From NCBI RefSeq assembly GCF_001468005.1, contig NZ_LNYY01000021.1, forward strand, positions 310,637 to 374,636: a stretch of 64,000 nucleotides of DNA, written 5' to 3'. The notes beneath the pieces are model-generated. The model did not search any database and had not been told where the DNA came from. It saw only the letters and a list, made by a program, of their open reading frames with translations. The position numbers and the translations under genes were made by a program. Below, piece after piece: positions 1 through 8,762 of the stretch; position 1 is the stretch's first letter; each line of letters opens with the position of its first letter. The DNA comes from Legionella steelei (GTDB lineage: Bacteria > Pseudomonadota > Gammaproteobacteria > Legionellales > Legionellaceae).

Positions 1-533
1 TTGCAGTAGATATGTTTTATGAGTTTGGTCCGGTTTATCTGGCCGGAAAATGGCTCATGTCACCCAGCATGATTGCGCTGTATAATGCTGTTTTATCCGC
101 GGCACTTGCTATAGGCGCTTCATGGCTTCCACGTCTTCTTTCAAAACACCTACCTATTCATAAAATTATTATTTTGGCCATGCTAGCGACTACTTTGATT
201 TTTGCGGCGATGATTGCTTTGCAAAATCCCATAGCGATGTTTTTCTTTTTTGCGCTCATTGGATTTAGTATTACCAGCGTTGTAACCACTTTGACAATTC
301 ACATCTCAAATAGGTCACATGCAACCATTCAAGGTGAAGTCATGGGGGCGCAATTAAGTTTGCGCACGCTAGGTGATGCCATTATTTGTTTTGCCGGTGG
401 TTTATTGATTGTTTTATCCATTATTTTGCCCATTATTTTATGTTGCCTCACTGCATTGACCGCCTGCATTCTCTGTTTGATGTATTTAAAACCGAAGGTC
501 GAAGAGTTTAAGAAGGATTCATTTACATCGTAA
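1..533 (+). CDS. MFS transporter, C-terminal part (5' end outside window)
   Basis: The reading frame is open from the first base and stops at 531-533, so only about 176 C-terminal residues are present and the ATG at 12 is probably internal. The protein is almost entirely hydrophobic, with about five membrane helices separated by short basic loops (RLLSKHLPIHK, ISNRSHA). It ends in a short charged cytoplasmic tail (KPKVEEFKKD). This is how the second half of a 12-helix major facilitator transporter looks. The substrate cannot be inferred. The frame and hydrophobicity are seen directly; the family call is inference from topology and loop pattern. Confidence 0.7.
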   Translation, partial: AVDMFYEFGPVYLAGKWLMSPSMIALYNAVLSAALAIGASWLPRLLSKHLPIHKIIILAMLATTLIFAAMIALQNPIAMFFFFALIGFSITSVVTTLTIHISNRSHATIQGEVMGAQLSLRTLGDAIICFAGGLLIVLSIILPIILCCLTALTACILCLMYLKPKVEEFKKDSFTS

Positions 534-789
534 GTGTTTGTTTGATCAACTATACCTGGAATATCACTGCAAAGCTTCTAGATGTTTGTATGGCCAAGTT
601 TTTCCTCAATTATGGTGGTCCAGGAGGTTACTATTTTGCATCTGACTCAAGAGAATATCGTTAGTAATGAAATAAGTTGGAAACTTTTCTCTATTATGAT
701 TTTTCATCCATTGAGGTGCTGCAAAACGCATCTTTATTTTCAAATTGTTCTAATATTTATAATAAGCAGTGTGATATTTGGAGAAAACA

Positions 790-1725
790 ATGCCTAGTGT
801 TGCCGAGGAATTAATTAAAGAGCGTAAAATAAAGCAGCAGATAGCTCAAGAGGCCTATGATGCGGAAGTGCTTAAGTCAATATTAGGCCAAAAAAAAATA
901 CAAACCGTTTATGAGACTATGCTCAAAGATGGTAGTGCAGATCCTAGTAAGTTTTTGAGCACTATGGAGAGTTCCGAAAAAGCCGCTCATGCTGCTGCAC
1001 AGGCGAAGCATGAATTGAATAATGCTAAAGCTGAGGTAGCTCATGGAGAGTATCTGAAAGAGAGAGAGGGCTTAGATGCTCAAAAAAATACGCTTGAGCA
1101 ACAAGGTAAATTTACTGCGGAAATGCGCAAAGAGTATGAGCAAAAATGTGAAGCGGCGTATCAAAAATATGTAGATACAAAAAAACAATTAGATAAAGAT
1201 AGCGAGGCAGGCTGGAATGCATATAAAGAGTTTTGCCAAGATAATAGGAAAAAATATGATGCTCTTATAAATCCCGATGACACTATGAGTCTATCTGCAC
1301 CTTCTGAAACTCAGACTTCTCCAACAGTAGTTACACCGCTACCATCTGCTCCCAAAAAGGATGTGTCTGTTGTCAGTGCACTCAATGATGAGATTATGAA
1401 GAAATTTCAAGAAACCTTTAAAGACAATCAATGGTACAAAGATAATCCACCGAAAAAAGGTGATGATGGTAAGCTCAGCTTAGCCTTCAAATCAGATGAG
1501 GATATGCACACATTTTTCGAAAAGCTTGCTAAAGAAAATAAAAATTTTATCATCGTTGATGGAAAAACAAATGAAGTTATGGGGTATGCAAAAGATGGAA
1601 AATTGTGTCACGCAAACGGAGATGAATTTAAGAAAGGAGACGCGCTCAAACCGGGAGGCACAAAGCTCGATTCTTTCAAAATGCCAGAGCCACAACCAGA
1701 GACAACACAAAGCAATACGCTCTAG
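790..1725 (+). CDS. Unrecognised coiled-coil protein, effector-like
   Basis: A 311-aa soluble protein. The ATG at 790 is preferred over the in-frame TTG at 778 because GGAG (780-783) sits 6 nt before it. Residues 1-165 are highly charged and Ala/Lys/Glu/Gln-rich, which suggests a long coiled coil. A Ser/Thr/Pro linker follows (about 170-195). A compact C-terminal domain (about 200-300) contains LSLAFKSDEDMHTFFEKL and a Gly/Lys-rich end. No signal peptide or membrane segment. A coiled-coil body plus a small C-terminal domain in a lone transcription unit resembles Legionella Dot/Icm substrates, but I recognise no specific family. The C-terminal domain resembles in pattern the one in the NADAR protein at 26685-27863. 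Confidence 0.75.
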   Translation: MPSVAEELIKERKIKQQIAQEAYDAEVLKSILGQKKIQTVYETMLKDGSADPSKFLSTMESSEKAAHAAAQAKHELNNAKAEVAHGEYLKEREGLDAQKNTLEQQGKFTAEMRKEYEQKCEAAYQKYVDTKKQLDKDSEAGWNAYKEFCQDNRKKYDALINPDDTMSLSAPSETQTSPTVVTPLPSAPKKDVSVVSALNDEIMKKFQETFKDNQWYKDNPPKKGDDGKLSLAFKSDEDMHTFFEKLAKENKNFIIVDGKTNEVMGYAKDGKLCHANGDEFKKGDALKPGGTKLDSFKMPEPQPETTQSNTL

Positions 1726-1840
1726 TATGTCAATGCAACTCACTATGCTATCCCTGCACAGGCAGGGAGCAATTTATTGCTAAATCATGGATGGATTTTC
1801 CGTCTGGCGGGAAATGAATACCACAAAGCATGTTCGGAGA

Positions 1841-3130
1841 TTAAACCTCAGCAATCGCGGCATGTTCAATAGAGATTTGTTTCCTAGCACTTTTATGAAT
1901 CATGTAAATCAATGCAGTTCCTAAAAGGGCACAGACTGGTATAACAAGCAAGGCATGATGGTATGATTGAAGACTGTATTGTCTTAATCCATTTGCACTT
2001 AAACCTCCTTCCCAGTAACAATCCATGATTTTACCAATTAAAGTATGAAAAAATGATCCACCAAACATATTGATACAATTTAGAAACGCTATGGTTATTC
2101 CTAAATGTTTACTGGATACGAGGGTCGCCCCTGCTGCAAAGACAATTACTTGATAGCAGCACATTAATCCGATAGTGAAGAATAAAGCACTAAGTAGCCA
2201 CCAATTGCTTACATTCTCAGTAAGAAGTGCAAGAAAAGCCAGGGATAGCCCAACGCCACAAATTCCTATTACTGTGTAACTTCCTAGTTTCTTGCTAAGA
2301 AAAGCAAGTACTGGCCCACCAAATAACATACCCACGAAAATAAAAGAGACAAGTAGGGCTGCATCCGATTTAGTTAATCCATAAGCGGTAGTTAAATAGG
2401 GCACGCCCCATACATCAGCAAAACCTTCAAGCGCACCCACCAGCAGCAAATTAGCTAAGGCAAGAACCCATAATCTCTTTACAGTAAATAAAACAGATAA
2501 ATGAGACACGTTTATATCAGGCGATTTTGTTGTTTTAAAGTTTTTTGGGGTCCGTACGATCAAGTAAGTTAAAAATCCTATAGCGATAGAACAGAGCGCT
2601 AAGATGAATCCTACATGCTGGCCACCATAGTTTGAGAGTAAGTGAGTCAATGGTCTGCCGCCATAGACTGCCCCTAACAGTCCAACACTAAAAGAAAATC
2701 CAATCATTTGAGAGTACTGATTGTTACGAAACCATTCAGAGACAACTTTGGATACCCCTAAAAAACCAACAGCCGAACTTGCTCCAATTAAGAATCTGCT
2801 GAATATAGCGAGGTGAAAATTATTGGTAGAGGCAAAGAGTAGGGCACCCAAGCCACAAAGGAGAGCAAAGATAAAAACTATTACTCTGGCGCCAAATTTT
2901 TCTAGTAAGAGCGCCATAGGGATTTGCATTCCAGCATATCCATAATAATAAAATGCCGCCAAGAAGCCAAAATTGGATGCATCGATAGAAAATTGAGTCA
3001 TTATTTCTTGCATCATCAATCCTGGCCAAAGACGTAATATAAATTGAAGCGCAAAAAATGAAAGTGGAAAAAACCACATAACAAAAGGCAAGTAATTGTT
3101 TGTAAATTTAAAAAAATTGTTGTGAGTCAC
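1841..3130 (-). CDS. MFS transporter
   Basis: A 429-aa inner-membrane transporter with about 12 hydrophobic segments. It has a typical MFS loop after helix 2 (LLEKFGARVIV) and the helix 4-5 region RFLIGASSAVGFLGVSKVVSEWF, which is common in organic-anion and nitrate-type MFS permeases and in the Pht-like transporters abundant in Legionella. The start is taken as GTG at 3130 because GGAGGG lies 4 nt upstream. The ATG at 3145 gives 5 extra residues but lacks a ribosome site. It stands alone, with a 441-bp intergenic region upstream. Substrate unknown. Confidence 0.88.
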   Translation of the reverse strand: MTHNNFFKFTNNYLPFVMWFFPLSFFALQFILRLWPGLMMQEIMTQFSIDASNFGFLAAFYYYGYAGMQIPMALLLEKFGARVIVFIFALLCGLGALLFASTNNFHLAIFSRFLIGASSAVGFLGVSKVVSEWFRNNQYSQMIGFSFSVGLLGAVYGGRPLTHLLSNYGGQHVGFILALCSIAIGFLTYLIVRTPKNFKTTKSPDINVSHLSVLFTVKRLWVLALANLLLVGALEGFADVWGVPYLTTAYGLTKSDAALLVSFIFVGMLFGGPVLAFLSKKLGSYTVIGICGVGLSLAFLALLTENVSNWWLLSALFFTIGLMCCYQVIVFAAGATLVSSKHLGITIAFLNCINMFGGSFFHTLIGKIMDCYWEGGLSANGLRQYSLQSYHHALLVIPVCALLGTALIYMIHKSARKQISIEHAAIAEV

Positions 3131-3145
3131 GATACCCTCCAGCAT

Positions 3146-3586
3146 TCATAATCAGTTATTTAAAAATCCGAGTGTCTCCCTAGAGAGGTTCGGATTAGGA
3201 AATAGCTGACCGCTCTAGGGTAAAGAGGGCAAAATAATAATAATAATCTGTGCTGAAGAAATTGCTACAGCCAAAGAATCATGGCATAGCGATACTTTTG
3301 CAGTGGACACTGCAGGGAATGTATTGCTTTGGTTCGTTTGACGATGATTCATATTGATGGCAGATTGATTAAATTTTATCTATTGTTTGGTTAACATATC
3401 AAATTGGACTTCATGGTGTCAATTTAATTTTTTGAAAGATGTCAATTTGTACCCGTGCCATTCCCATGCAGGCTGGGCTGTTCAGTCTGGCCTAACTTTA
3501 TTTAGCCATTTTTTTGAGGTGGTTGGAATGACATTTTCACTCCAAATTGTCTAAAATGAGCATATGGATATTAATAACATACTCAT
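3146..3586. other. Intergenic region with repeat remnant
   Basis: This 441-bp AT-rich stretch separates the divergent MFS and GGDEF-EAL genes and must contain both promoters. I could not place either convincingly. It holds a TAGGGTAAAG half-site near 3217 and, from about 3469, a decayed copy of the GGCTGGGCTG palindromic repeat. No coding frame is supported. Confidence 0.5.
3469..3516. repeat. Decayed end of REPIN-like repeat
   Basis: AGGCTGGGCTG followed by TTCAGTCTGGCCTAA and then TTTATTTAGCCATTTTTTT matches the right-hand end plus flank of the repeats at 14766 and 20409, where AGCCCAGCCTA is followed by TTATTTAGC. The hairpin arms are mismatched, so this looks like an old copy. Confidence 0.55.
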
Positions 3587-5230
3587 ATGGACATAAACTA
3601 TAAGCTTGTGAAGCCCTCTATTGTTTTTAAAGAATACGTGAATAAGTATGCTTACATTGGATTAAGTATTTCCATTATTAGTATATTAATCGCTTCATTC
3701 ATCGTGTCTTATCAAATAACAGGCTTTATTAACGTTAATGGCTTTCTTAGAGCACAATCATCAAATCCTGCGATTTGGATTCTTGATCTCACCCCCTTTC
3801 TTTTCGCTTATTGGGGGCAGGCGTTTTGTTATGGATTGGCCAATACGGCAGAAACACTCGTTGCGGATAAAACTCAGGAGCTTCTCTATAAAAGCGGTGA
3901 TCTGGAGTCAAAGCTAAAATATGAGAGTGAGCATGATTTTTTTACTCAGTTGCCAAATTCGCTTCTATTTCGTGAGCAGGTTACGCAAGCCATTAATAAA
4001 ATTGAGAAGTCGAATGAGTTGGCAGTTATTCTCTTAAAGTTAAATGACTTTAAAGCAATTCATAATAATTTCGGTAATTTTAATGCAAACAGTGTCTTAA
4101 TGCAGTTCGTAAAAAAATTAAAAGATATGTTACTTTCCCCTTTTATGCTCCAGGCTACTATGGGCATGAATAGTGTTGCCCGGATGGAGGGTGATGAATT
4201 TGCTTTATTGTTGCCAAGATTGAATAAAAATATTAATTGGGACAAGCTGTTGAATGCCATTATTGATGCGACTACGCTTAATTTTATTGTGGACAGCATT
4301 CATGTAAACATCAGTACTACTGCGGGTGCAGCTATCTATCCCCATGATGGGGATGAGGAGCTCTCATTAGTCAATCATGCGCGCACAGCAGTTTTTCATG
4401 CAAGAAAGAAGGACAAGCCTTTTGCTCTTTATCATTCAAATATGGAAGATGATTTTACTACAAACCGAATTGTGGTGAATGGCTTAAAAAAATCAATAGA
4501 AAATCAAGAAATGAAGATTTATTTTCAACCCACAGTTGAACTGGCAACAGGTAAAATAATAGGTGCTGAGGCCATGGTCAGCTTTGTGCATGAAAAATAT
4601 GGACTAATCAGTATGGAAAAATTTATATCGCTTATTGAGGGAACAAGTCTAATTCAGCAATTAACACGGTTTATGTTAACCAATGTCACAAAACAATTAG
4701 CGCTTTGGCATCAGGCTGGACATAAAATTTTTGTGTCGGTTAATTTATCAGGCCAAGATGCCATTGACAGGAAATTACCTGCTTTTGTAGCGAAATTACT
4801 TAATGAAAATAAAATTCCTTCTGAGTATTTAATACTCGAATTCAATGAACGCGCCTGCTTAGCAGAGCAAGCAAAATCAATTGATGTGTTAAACCAATTA
4901 AGTAATCTAGGTGTTAAAATCGCGATACATGATTTTTGTAGCGGTTATGCTTCATTTATTTATCTGGTCAATTTCCCTATCAATGAAATAAAAATTGAAA
5001 AGTCTCTTATTTTGAATATGGTTAAAGATAAGAAAAAATCTAAAATTGTCGAGGCCATTATTAAACTGGCCCAAACTTTCGAGCTAGAAGTTTTGGCCGA
5101 TGGAGTAGAAAGCCAGGAAATTAGAGAGCAACTGAAACAGTATGGTTGCAGGTATGGGCAAGGATTTTATTTCTCTCGTCAGATGAGTCCGTATGAGTTT
5201 ATGGTGTTGTTAACTGCGGATGCAGCATAG
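3587..5230 (+). CDS. Membrane GGDEF-EAL protein with degenerate active sites
   Basis: A 547-aa protein with two N-terminal membrane segments (about 20-45 and 60-85), then a GGDEF-like domain (about 110-290) and an EAL-like domain (about 300-545). GGDEF proteins make cyclic di-GMP and EAL proteins hydrolyse it. Here the GGDEF signature reads MEGDEF (near 202), EAL reads EAM (near 327), the metal-binding DDFGTGYSS motif reads HDFCSGYAS (H448-D449), and the catalytic-Lys KID region reads KIE. NER and ADGVE glutamates are kept. Catalysis is therefore doubtful, and a c-di-GMP-binding or protein-interaction role is more likely. A near duplicate of the start (CATATGGA) lies 24 nt upstream but closes after ten codons. 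Confidence 0.9.
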   Translation: MDINYKLVKPSIVFKEYVNKYAYIGLSISIISILIASFIVSYQITGFINVNGFLRAQSSNPAIWILDLTPFLFAYWGQAFCYGLANTAETLVADKTQELLYKSGDLESKLKYESEHDFFTQLPNSLLFREQVTQAINKIEKSNELAVILLKLNDFKAIHNNFGNFNANSVLMQFVKKLKDMLLSPFMLQATMGMNSVARMEGDEFALLLPRLNKNINWDKLLNAIIDATTLNFIVDSIHVNISTTAGAAIYPHDGDEELSLVNHARTAVFHARKKDKPFALYHSNMEDDFTTNRIVVNGLKKSIENQEMKIYFQPTVELATGKIIGAEAMVSFVHEKYGLISMEKFISLIEGTSLIQQLTRFMLTNVTKQLALWHQAGHKIFVSVNLSGQDAIDRKLPAFVAKLLNENKIPSEYLILEFNERACLAEQAKSIDVLNQLSNLGVKIAIHDFCSGYASFIYLVNFPINEIKIEKSLILNMVKDKKKSKIVEAIIKLAQTFELEVLADGVESQEIREQLKQYGCRYGQGFYFSRQMSPYEFMVLLTADAA

Positions 5231-5246
5231 TCATAGCCCAACACTT

Positions 5247-5987
5247 TTAATTAGTTAAACCAGTCCCAGGCACATTTTTTTTATCTTTATCTGCAACAGG
5301 ATCAGGCGGGGTAACTGCATTAAATACACCAACTTTTCCTAAAGCTTCAGCTAAGCTATGGGGACTCTGAACTGAAACACTGGAATCTGCAAGTTCACTG
5401 GCCATGGGCTTTGGAATAGATAGATCTATGCCAGGCGGGGGTGGTGTTACAGGCGGTATTGTTGTTTGCAGTCCAGATGACACTGCTGATGGTATGACGG
5501 GTTTAGGGTAAGTTTTAGAGAGTGCTTCACCTACTGGAACCCCTGCTTTTGTTTGAATCACGGCTCCAGTCAAACCTATTTTATCGGCCGCTTCTATAGC
5601 CCCCTCTACATATTCTCTATTAGCTGATTCGAGAATTAAATCAACACTTTTTCCAGCAAAAAAGCGATTAAGGGTGCCATCAAATAAACAAGGTGCGATG
5701 TCTTCTTTTCTCTGCGTACATAGGTTTAAATCGCCTCTATAGGTTACTTTATTATATACTCCTTTAATGGAGGCCAATAATTCAAGTAGTTTGCCTTTAA
5801 CAACCTCATCATTGTATGGGGTGCCAACATCTATCTCTGTGTATTGCATGTCTTTTGGCTTGAAATCTTTGATTCTCGCTCTGAGTAGGGGCGCGGCATT
5901 CATTTTAGACTGAAGTTTATCATGATAACTTGCAACAACCAGCTCATGGCCGGGGGTAATTGCATAAGTAATATAAATTGAAGGCAT
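5247..5987 (-). CDS. Unrecognised protein with Pro-rich C-terminus
   Basis: A 246-aa soluble protein with an N-terminal alpha/beta-looking domain (residues 1-165) and a disordered Pro/Ser-rich tail containing a TTIPPVTPPPP run. AGGT lies 8 nt before the ATG. It has no signal peptide or membrane helix and no motif I recognise. It converges on the GGDEF-EAL gene with 16 bp between stops. A compact head plus a disordered tail, alone in the genome, would suit a secreted effector, but that is inference. Confidence 0.72.
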   Translation of the reverse strand: MPSIYITYAITPGHELVVASYHDKLQSKMNAAPLLRARIKDFKPKDMQYTEIDVGTPYNDEVVKGKLLELLASIKGVYNKVTYRGDLNLCTQRKEDIAPCLFDGTLNRFFAGKSVDLILESANREYVEGAIEAADKIGLTGAVIQTKAGVPVGEALSKTYPKPVIPSAVSSGLQTTIPPVTPPPPGIDLSIPKPMASELADSSVSVQSPHSLAEALGKVGVFNAVTPPDPVADKDKKNVPGTGLTN

Positions 5988-6069
5988 AATAATAACCTCT
6001 CTTATTTTCGGGGAAAAACAAGAATTAATCTATTTAACTATAATATAGACTATTTGCGTTGTTTTTGAT

Positions 6070-6918
6070 TTATTTTGGCGACCGCGCATAGGCAGATTCA
6101 GTAGTTGACTCAAGCAATTTCTCATAATATTTAATAAAAAAATCCTTTGCTTGTGACGGCGATTCAAACCCTAGGGAATTACTGCATTTCAAGCCTAGTC
6201 CGAGACTTGCGTTGTGTATGCTGTACTGGCTCTCTTTTAAAATTGATTCAGCATAATCTAGTGACTCTAAAACACGTGTATATGCTTCTTTTGCTTGTTT
6301 TAGCTCAAAATTCTTGTGTAGCCATAAACAGTAATGTGCCATTGCCTCAGCTAAAACCATATAACCGTAACTGCCATAATGAGGGAGCATGAGCTTGCTA
6401 TTGGCGATAAGCTTACTATAAAGAGTTTCAGATTCTTTAGCGTTAGCCTGTTGCAGTTGCTGGTAAATGTATGTGTTGTAACGTTGTGTCGCATGAACAG
6501 AACCATATTGAATCGCCATTTTAAGCGATTCAAGTTCAGAAAATCCAAAATCACGATTTATTTCTTTTCTTATTTTTTGGGAAAAATAAAAAAAATGAGC
6601 TCCTCGTACTAAATCAAACTGATTTAATTGGGGCTGGGAAAACAATAAAATGGAAGACATGCTATTTTGTTGCGTCAATGCTGCGCCATAGGAGCACCAA
6701 ATTTTGGTCCAGTACCCTGTGAGTTCAGTACGCCTACAAAATGCTTCGAAAGCTGGATTGTGATGTGCGATGCGAGTAATGGTTTCAATGCCTGGATTTT
6801 TAATGAGCTCATGTTTTTTCTCATCATTTGCCTGATTAAATACATAAATAAATAATTTATCGCTTGCTGTTAATTTTAATGACGTATTGAACGTCTTAAA
6901 ATTAAAAAATGAGTACAT
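6070..6918 (-). CDS. Unrecognised helical protein
   Basis: A 282-aa protein predicted to be mostly helical. Its N-terminal 60 residues (FNTSLKLTASDKLFIYVFNQ, then a segment ending FCRRTELTGYWTKIW) resemble the start of several Legionella-restricted proteins, with a Trp/Cys-rich segment like a degenerate F-box or short repeat unit. Residues 130-280 look like TPR/SEL-type helical hairpins (YNTYIYQQLQQANAKE, AKEAYTRVLESLDYAESIL). No signal peptide. Function unknown; an effector is possible. It is encoded alone on the minus strand, 82 bp from its neighbour. Confidence 0.72.
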   Translation of the reverse strand: MYSFFNFKTFNTSLKLTASDKLFIYVFNQANDEKKHELIKNPGIETITRIAHHNPAFEAFCRRTELTGYWTKIWCSYGAALTQQNSMSSILLFSQPQLNQFDLVRGAHFFYFSQKIRKEINRDFGFSELESLKMAIQYGSVHATQRYNTYIYQQLQQANAKESETLYSKLIANSKLMLPHYGSYGYMVLAEAMAHYCLWLHKNFELKQAKEAYTRVLESLDYAESILKESQYSIHNASLGLGLKCSNSLGFESPSQAKDFFIKYYEKLLESTTESAYARSPK

Positions 6919-7067
6919 GCTTTTTATGCCTTTTTCTAAGTGTTCAATCTATTGCTTGGGACTGATTTATTTTGCGCAGGCTTAATATCTTCTTCAAGTT
7001 AAGGACGTTATGAGGAGATCTTGGCCAAGGCTTATCGCCGTCAAGCTAAGGGAAAAAATACACAAAA

Positions 7068-7101
7068 TCCCTCGCCCCCCTTGGAGGCGGGTGAGGAGGG
7101 G
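7068..7101. repeat. Short GC-rich intergenic palindrome
   Basis: CCCTCGCCCCCC-TTGGAGGCGGGTGAGGAGGGG is a GC-rich inverted sequence in otherwise AT-rich DNA. It is related in style to the element at 21671-21709 (GGTGAGG core). The 295-bp gap 6919-7213 that contains it holds nothing else I can support. Confidence 0.4.
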
Positions 7102-7213
7102 CTTTACCATTTTTTACTTAGCTTTGTGACTATGGGCCAAGGCCCAATCTACGCCATTGAGCAAATTATATGCATTATACAACTGAAGAATGCAGCTGAC
7201 TATTGCTTTGAAC

Positions 7214-8116
7214 TTAAAAATAGCAATTAAGTGCTAATGCCCCAGTTACGAACTCCGCCGCATGAGGTCCTGTAACAGAAAACCAAACACCACCAATAAG
7301 ACCTAGATTAGAAGTAAAGTTGTATTCGATGGCAGGGGCCAACGAAACTTGTTCATTTGCTTTTCCACCCACACCCGCAACAGTCCCGCCTGGTGTAAAT
7401 CCTGGATTACCCTGAAAATTACTTCCTGGGCTGTGAACATATAAAACTTCGAAAACAGGAACCCAGTTTTGCGTGAGTGTATACTCAAAGGCCAAGTCAG
7501 CAGAATAACTGTTATCAAGTTTTACTTTACCCACGGTTTGGGGAGCACCACCAAAAACGCTTACTCCATGTACAGTGACATCACTAAACTTCGCACCAAC
7601 CAAACTTAAACGCGTGCGTAAATAATGTTTATTAGGTAATAGAATCAATTTTTGAAAGTTAAAACCAAGGTAGGTCTGGAACGAACCTAAACCTGTTTGA
7701 TCGGTGCCCAGTTTTTTGGGGTCTAAATGTTCATAGCGTCCTGTGGGAAAAACTTCTTGAACTACCACGCGCAAATCGGGAAGCCATGAGTTTTCTTTTT
7801 GCCGCAAAACTTGCACCCCTGCAGCCAAACTATAATCACCCATGCCATTTCCATGTTCCCCATGATCCCAACTGTAATCATAGGGTAAAGAAGTTTGTAA
7901 ATCTAAAAAGCTAAGAACCCCTAAACTGACAATAGGAGTCACTTCAAAATTTCTAAACCCATGTGGATAGCCGCTATAAAACGCATAAGGTTCAAAGTTA
8001 ATATGACCTTTGGGAATTGTTTTTCCAGCAGGTGCAAGTAAAGGTCCAGTGAACCATGGATCAGCAAATGCTGCATTGACAAAAAATAACAATAAAAATA
8101 AGAGTCTTGATTTCAT
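7214..8116 (-). CDS. Outer-membrane beta-barrel protein (transporter-like)
   Basis: A 300-aa exported protein. The N-terminus has a clear signal peptide (MKSRLLFLLLFFVNAAFA, cleavage before D). The mature part alternates polar and aromatic residues in many short strands and ends in ...LNCYF with a terminal Phe, the usual BAM recognition signal. The FTGPLLAPAGKTIPKGH start and the GMGDYSLAAGVQVL and NSYSADLAFEYTL strands resemble the phenol-degradation meta-pathway (MetA-like) porin family. It probably sits in the outer membrane; the solute is unknown. No ribosome site is obvious before the ATG. Confidence 0.83.
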   Translation of the reverse strand: MKSRLLFLLLFFVNAAFADPWFTGPLLAPAGKTIPKGHINFEPYAFYSGYPHGFRNFEVTPIVSLGVLSFLDLQTSLPYDYSWDHGEHGNGMGDYSLAAGVQVLRQKENSWLPDLRVVVQEVFPTGRYEHLDPKKLGTDQTGLGSFQTYLGFNFQKLILLPNKHYLRTRLSLVGAKFSDVTVHGVSVFGGAPQTVGKVKLDNSYSADLAFEYTLTQNWVPVFEVLYVHSPGSNFQGNPGFTPGGTVAGVGGKANEQVSLAPAIEYNFTSNLGLIGGVWFSVTGPHAAEFVTGALALNCYF

Positions 8117-8327
8117 AGCGAATAGTTTATGTTAAAAGTTAAAATTTAAAGCTTTTTTCATATTAATGGAATTTATTTTTAACTTGTTTGCTGTGCTTTT
8201 TCATAATAAGTGTCGTTGTGAGAGATTGTCGTCAAAATTTTTCACAATTTGAAATATTTTGTGCATCATAAAAATTAGAAGTGGAACTAGTAAGTGTGAT
8301 GAATGGAGATAAAATATATCGAGCGGT

Positions 8328-8360
8328 ACAAGCTCGGAGCATTTTTGGCTCCGAGCTTGT
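8328..8360. terminator. Perfect 13-bp hairpin downstream of small gene
   Basis: ACAAGCTCGGAGC (8328-8340) and GCTCCGAGCTTGT (8348-8360) form a perfect stem with a 7-nt loop, 3 bp past the stop of the minus-strand gene at 8364. A T-rich tract follows only on the plus strand, so the terminator role for the minus gene is likely but not typical. Confidence 0.5.
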
Positions 8361-8363
8361 TAT

Positions 8364-8609
8364 TTATTTTGCAGGAACTTCTTTCCACCAATTGGTTTTG
8401 GTTTCTGTTGCCCAATGTCCTTCGCGCATACGAGCAACAAAAGCCTCGGCTTTTTCAGGAGTTGATGATTTTTGATCTAATTTAATGCACCAATCCCATT
8501 CACCGGATGTAGACCACATTCCTTCTACGCCATCCCATTTTGCCATTGCATTCATGTCAGACATAGATTTATTACTTTTCACAAAAATTACACTGTTCCA
8601 TGCATTCAT
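8364..8609 (-). CDS. Small conserved-looking protein, possibly ferredoxin-like alpha/beta fold
   Basis: An 81-aa protein rich in Trp and Met. AAGGA lies 8 nt before the ATG, supporting expression. A strand-like VIFVKSN, then WSTSGEWDWCIKLD, then a helix with TPEKAEAFVARMREG suggest a small beta-alpha-beta domain, like stress-type dimeric alpha-beta proteins. It is followed by a strong hairpin. I do not recognise the family. Good ribosome site, sensible composition and a terminator make it a real gene; function unknown. Confidence 0.68.
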   Translation of the reverse strand: MNAWNSVIFVKSNKSMSDMNAMAKWDGVEGMWSTSGEWDWCIKLDQKSSTPEKAEAFVARMREGHWATETKTNWWKEVPAK

Positions 8610-8762
8610 TATTTATATCCTTATAAAAAATATTTTAAAAAGGTGCTTGAGTTGATGCTCAAACTTTTTAAGAATAGAATACTTCCCGAATTCTTGCCAA
8701 TGTATCCAGTAATTTTTTATTGATTGATTTTTTATTTGGCTTTAAGGGCTAATTTTGAGCTT

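Noticed and set aside
12-533. Complete small transporter starting at ATG 12
   Set aside because: The frame is open to base 1 and the protein has only half the helices of the family, so it is the tail of a longer gene.
582-797. Plus-strand 71-codon frame before the coiled-coil gene
   Set aside because: It overlaps the ribosome site and start of the real gene and has no ribosome site or recognisable protein pattern.
7021-7230. Plus-strand 69-codon frame starting with TTG
   Set aside because: It runs through a GC-rich intergenic repeat and into the end of the outer-membrane gene; composition is not protein-like.
8281-8485. Two short plus-strand frames near the hairpin
   Set aside because: They are antisense to the better supported 81-aa gene and read through the hairpin.
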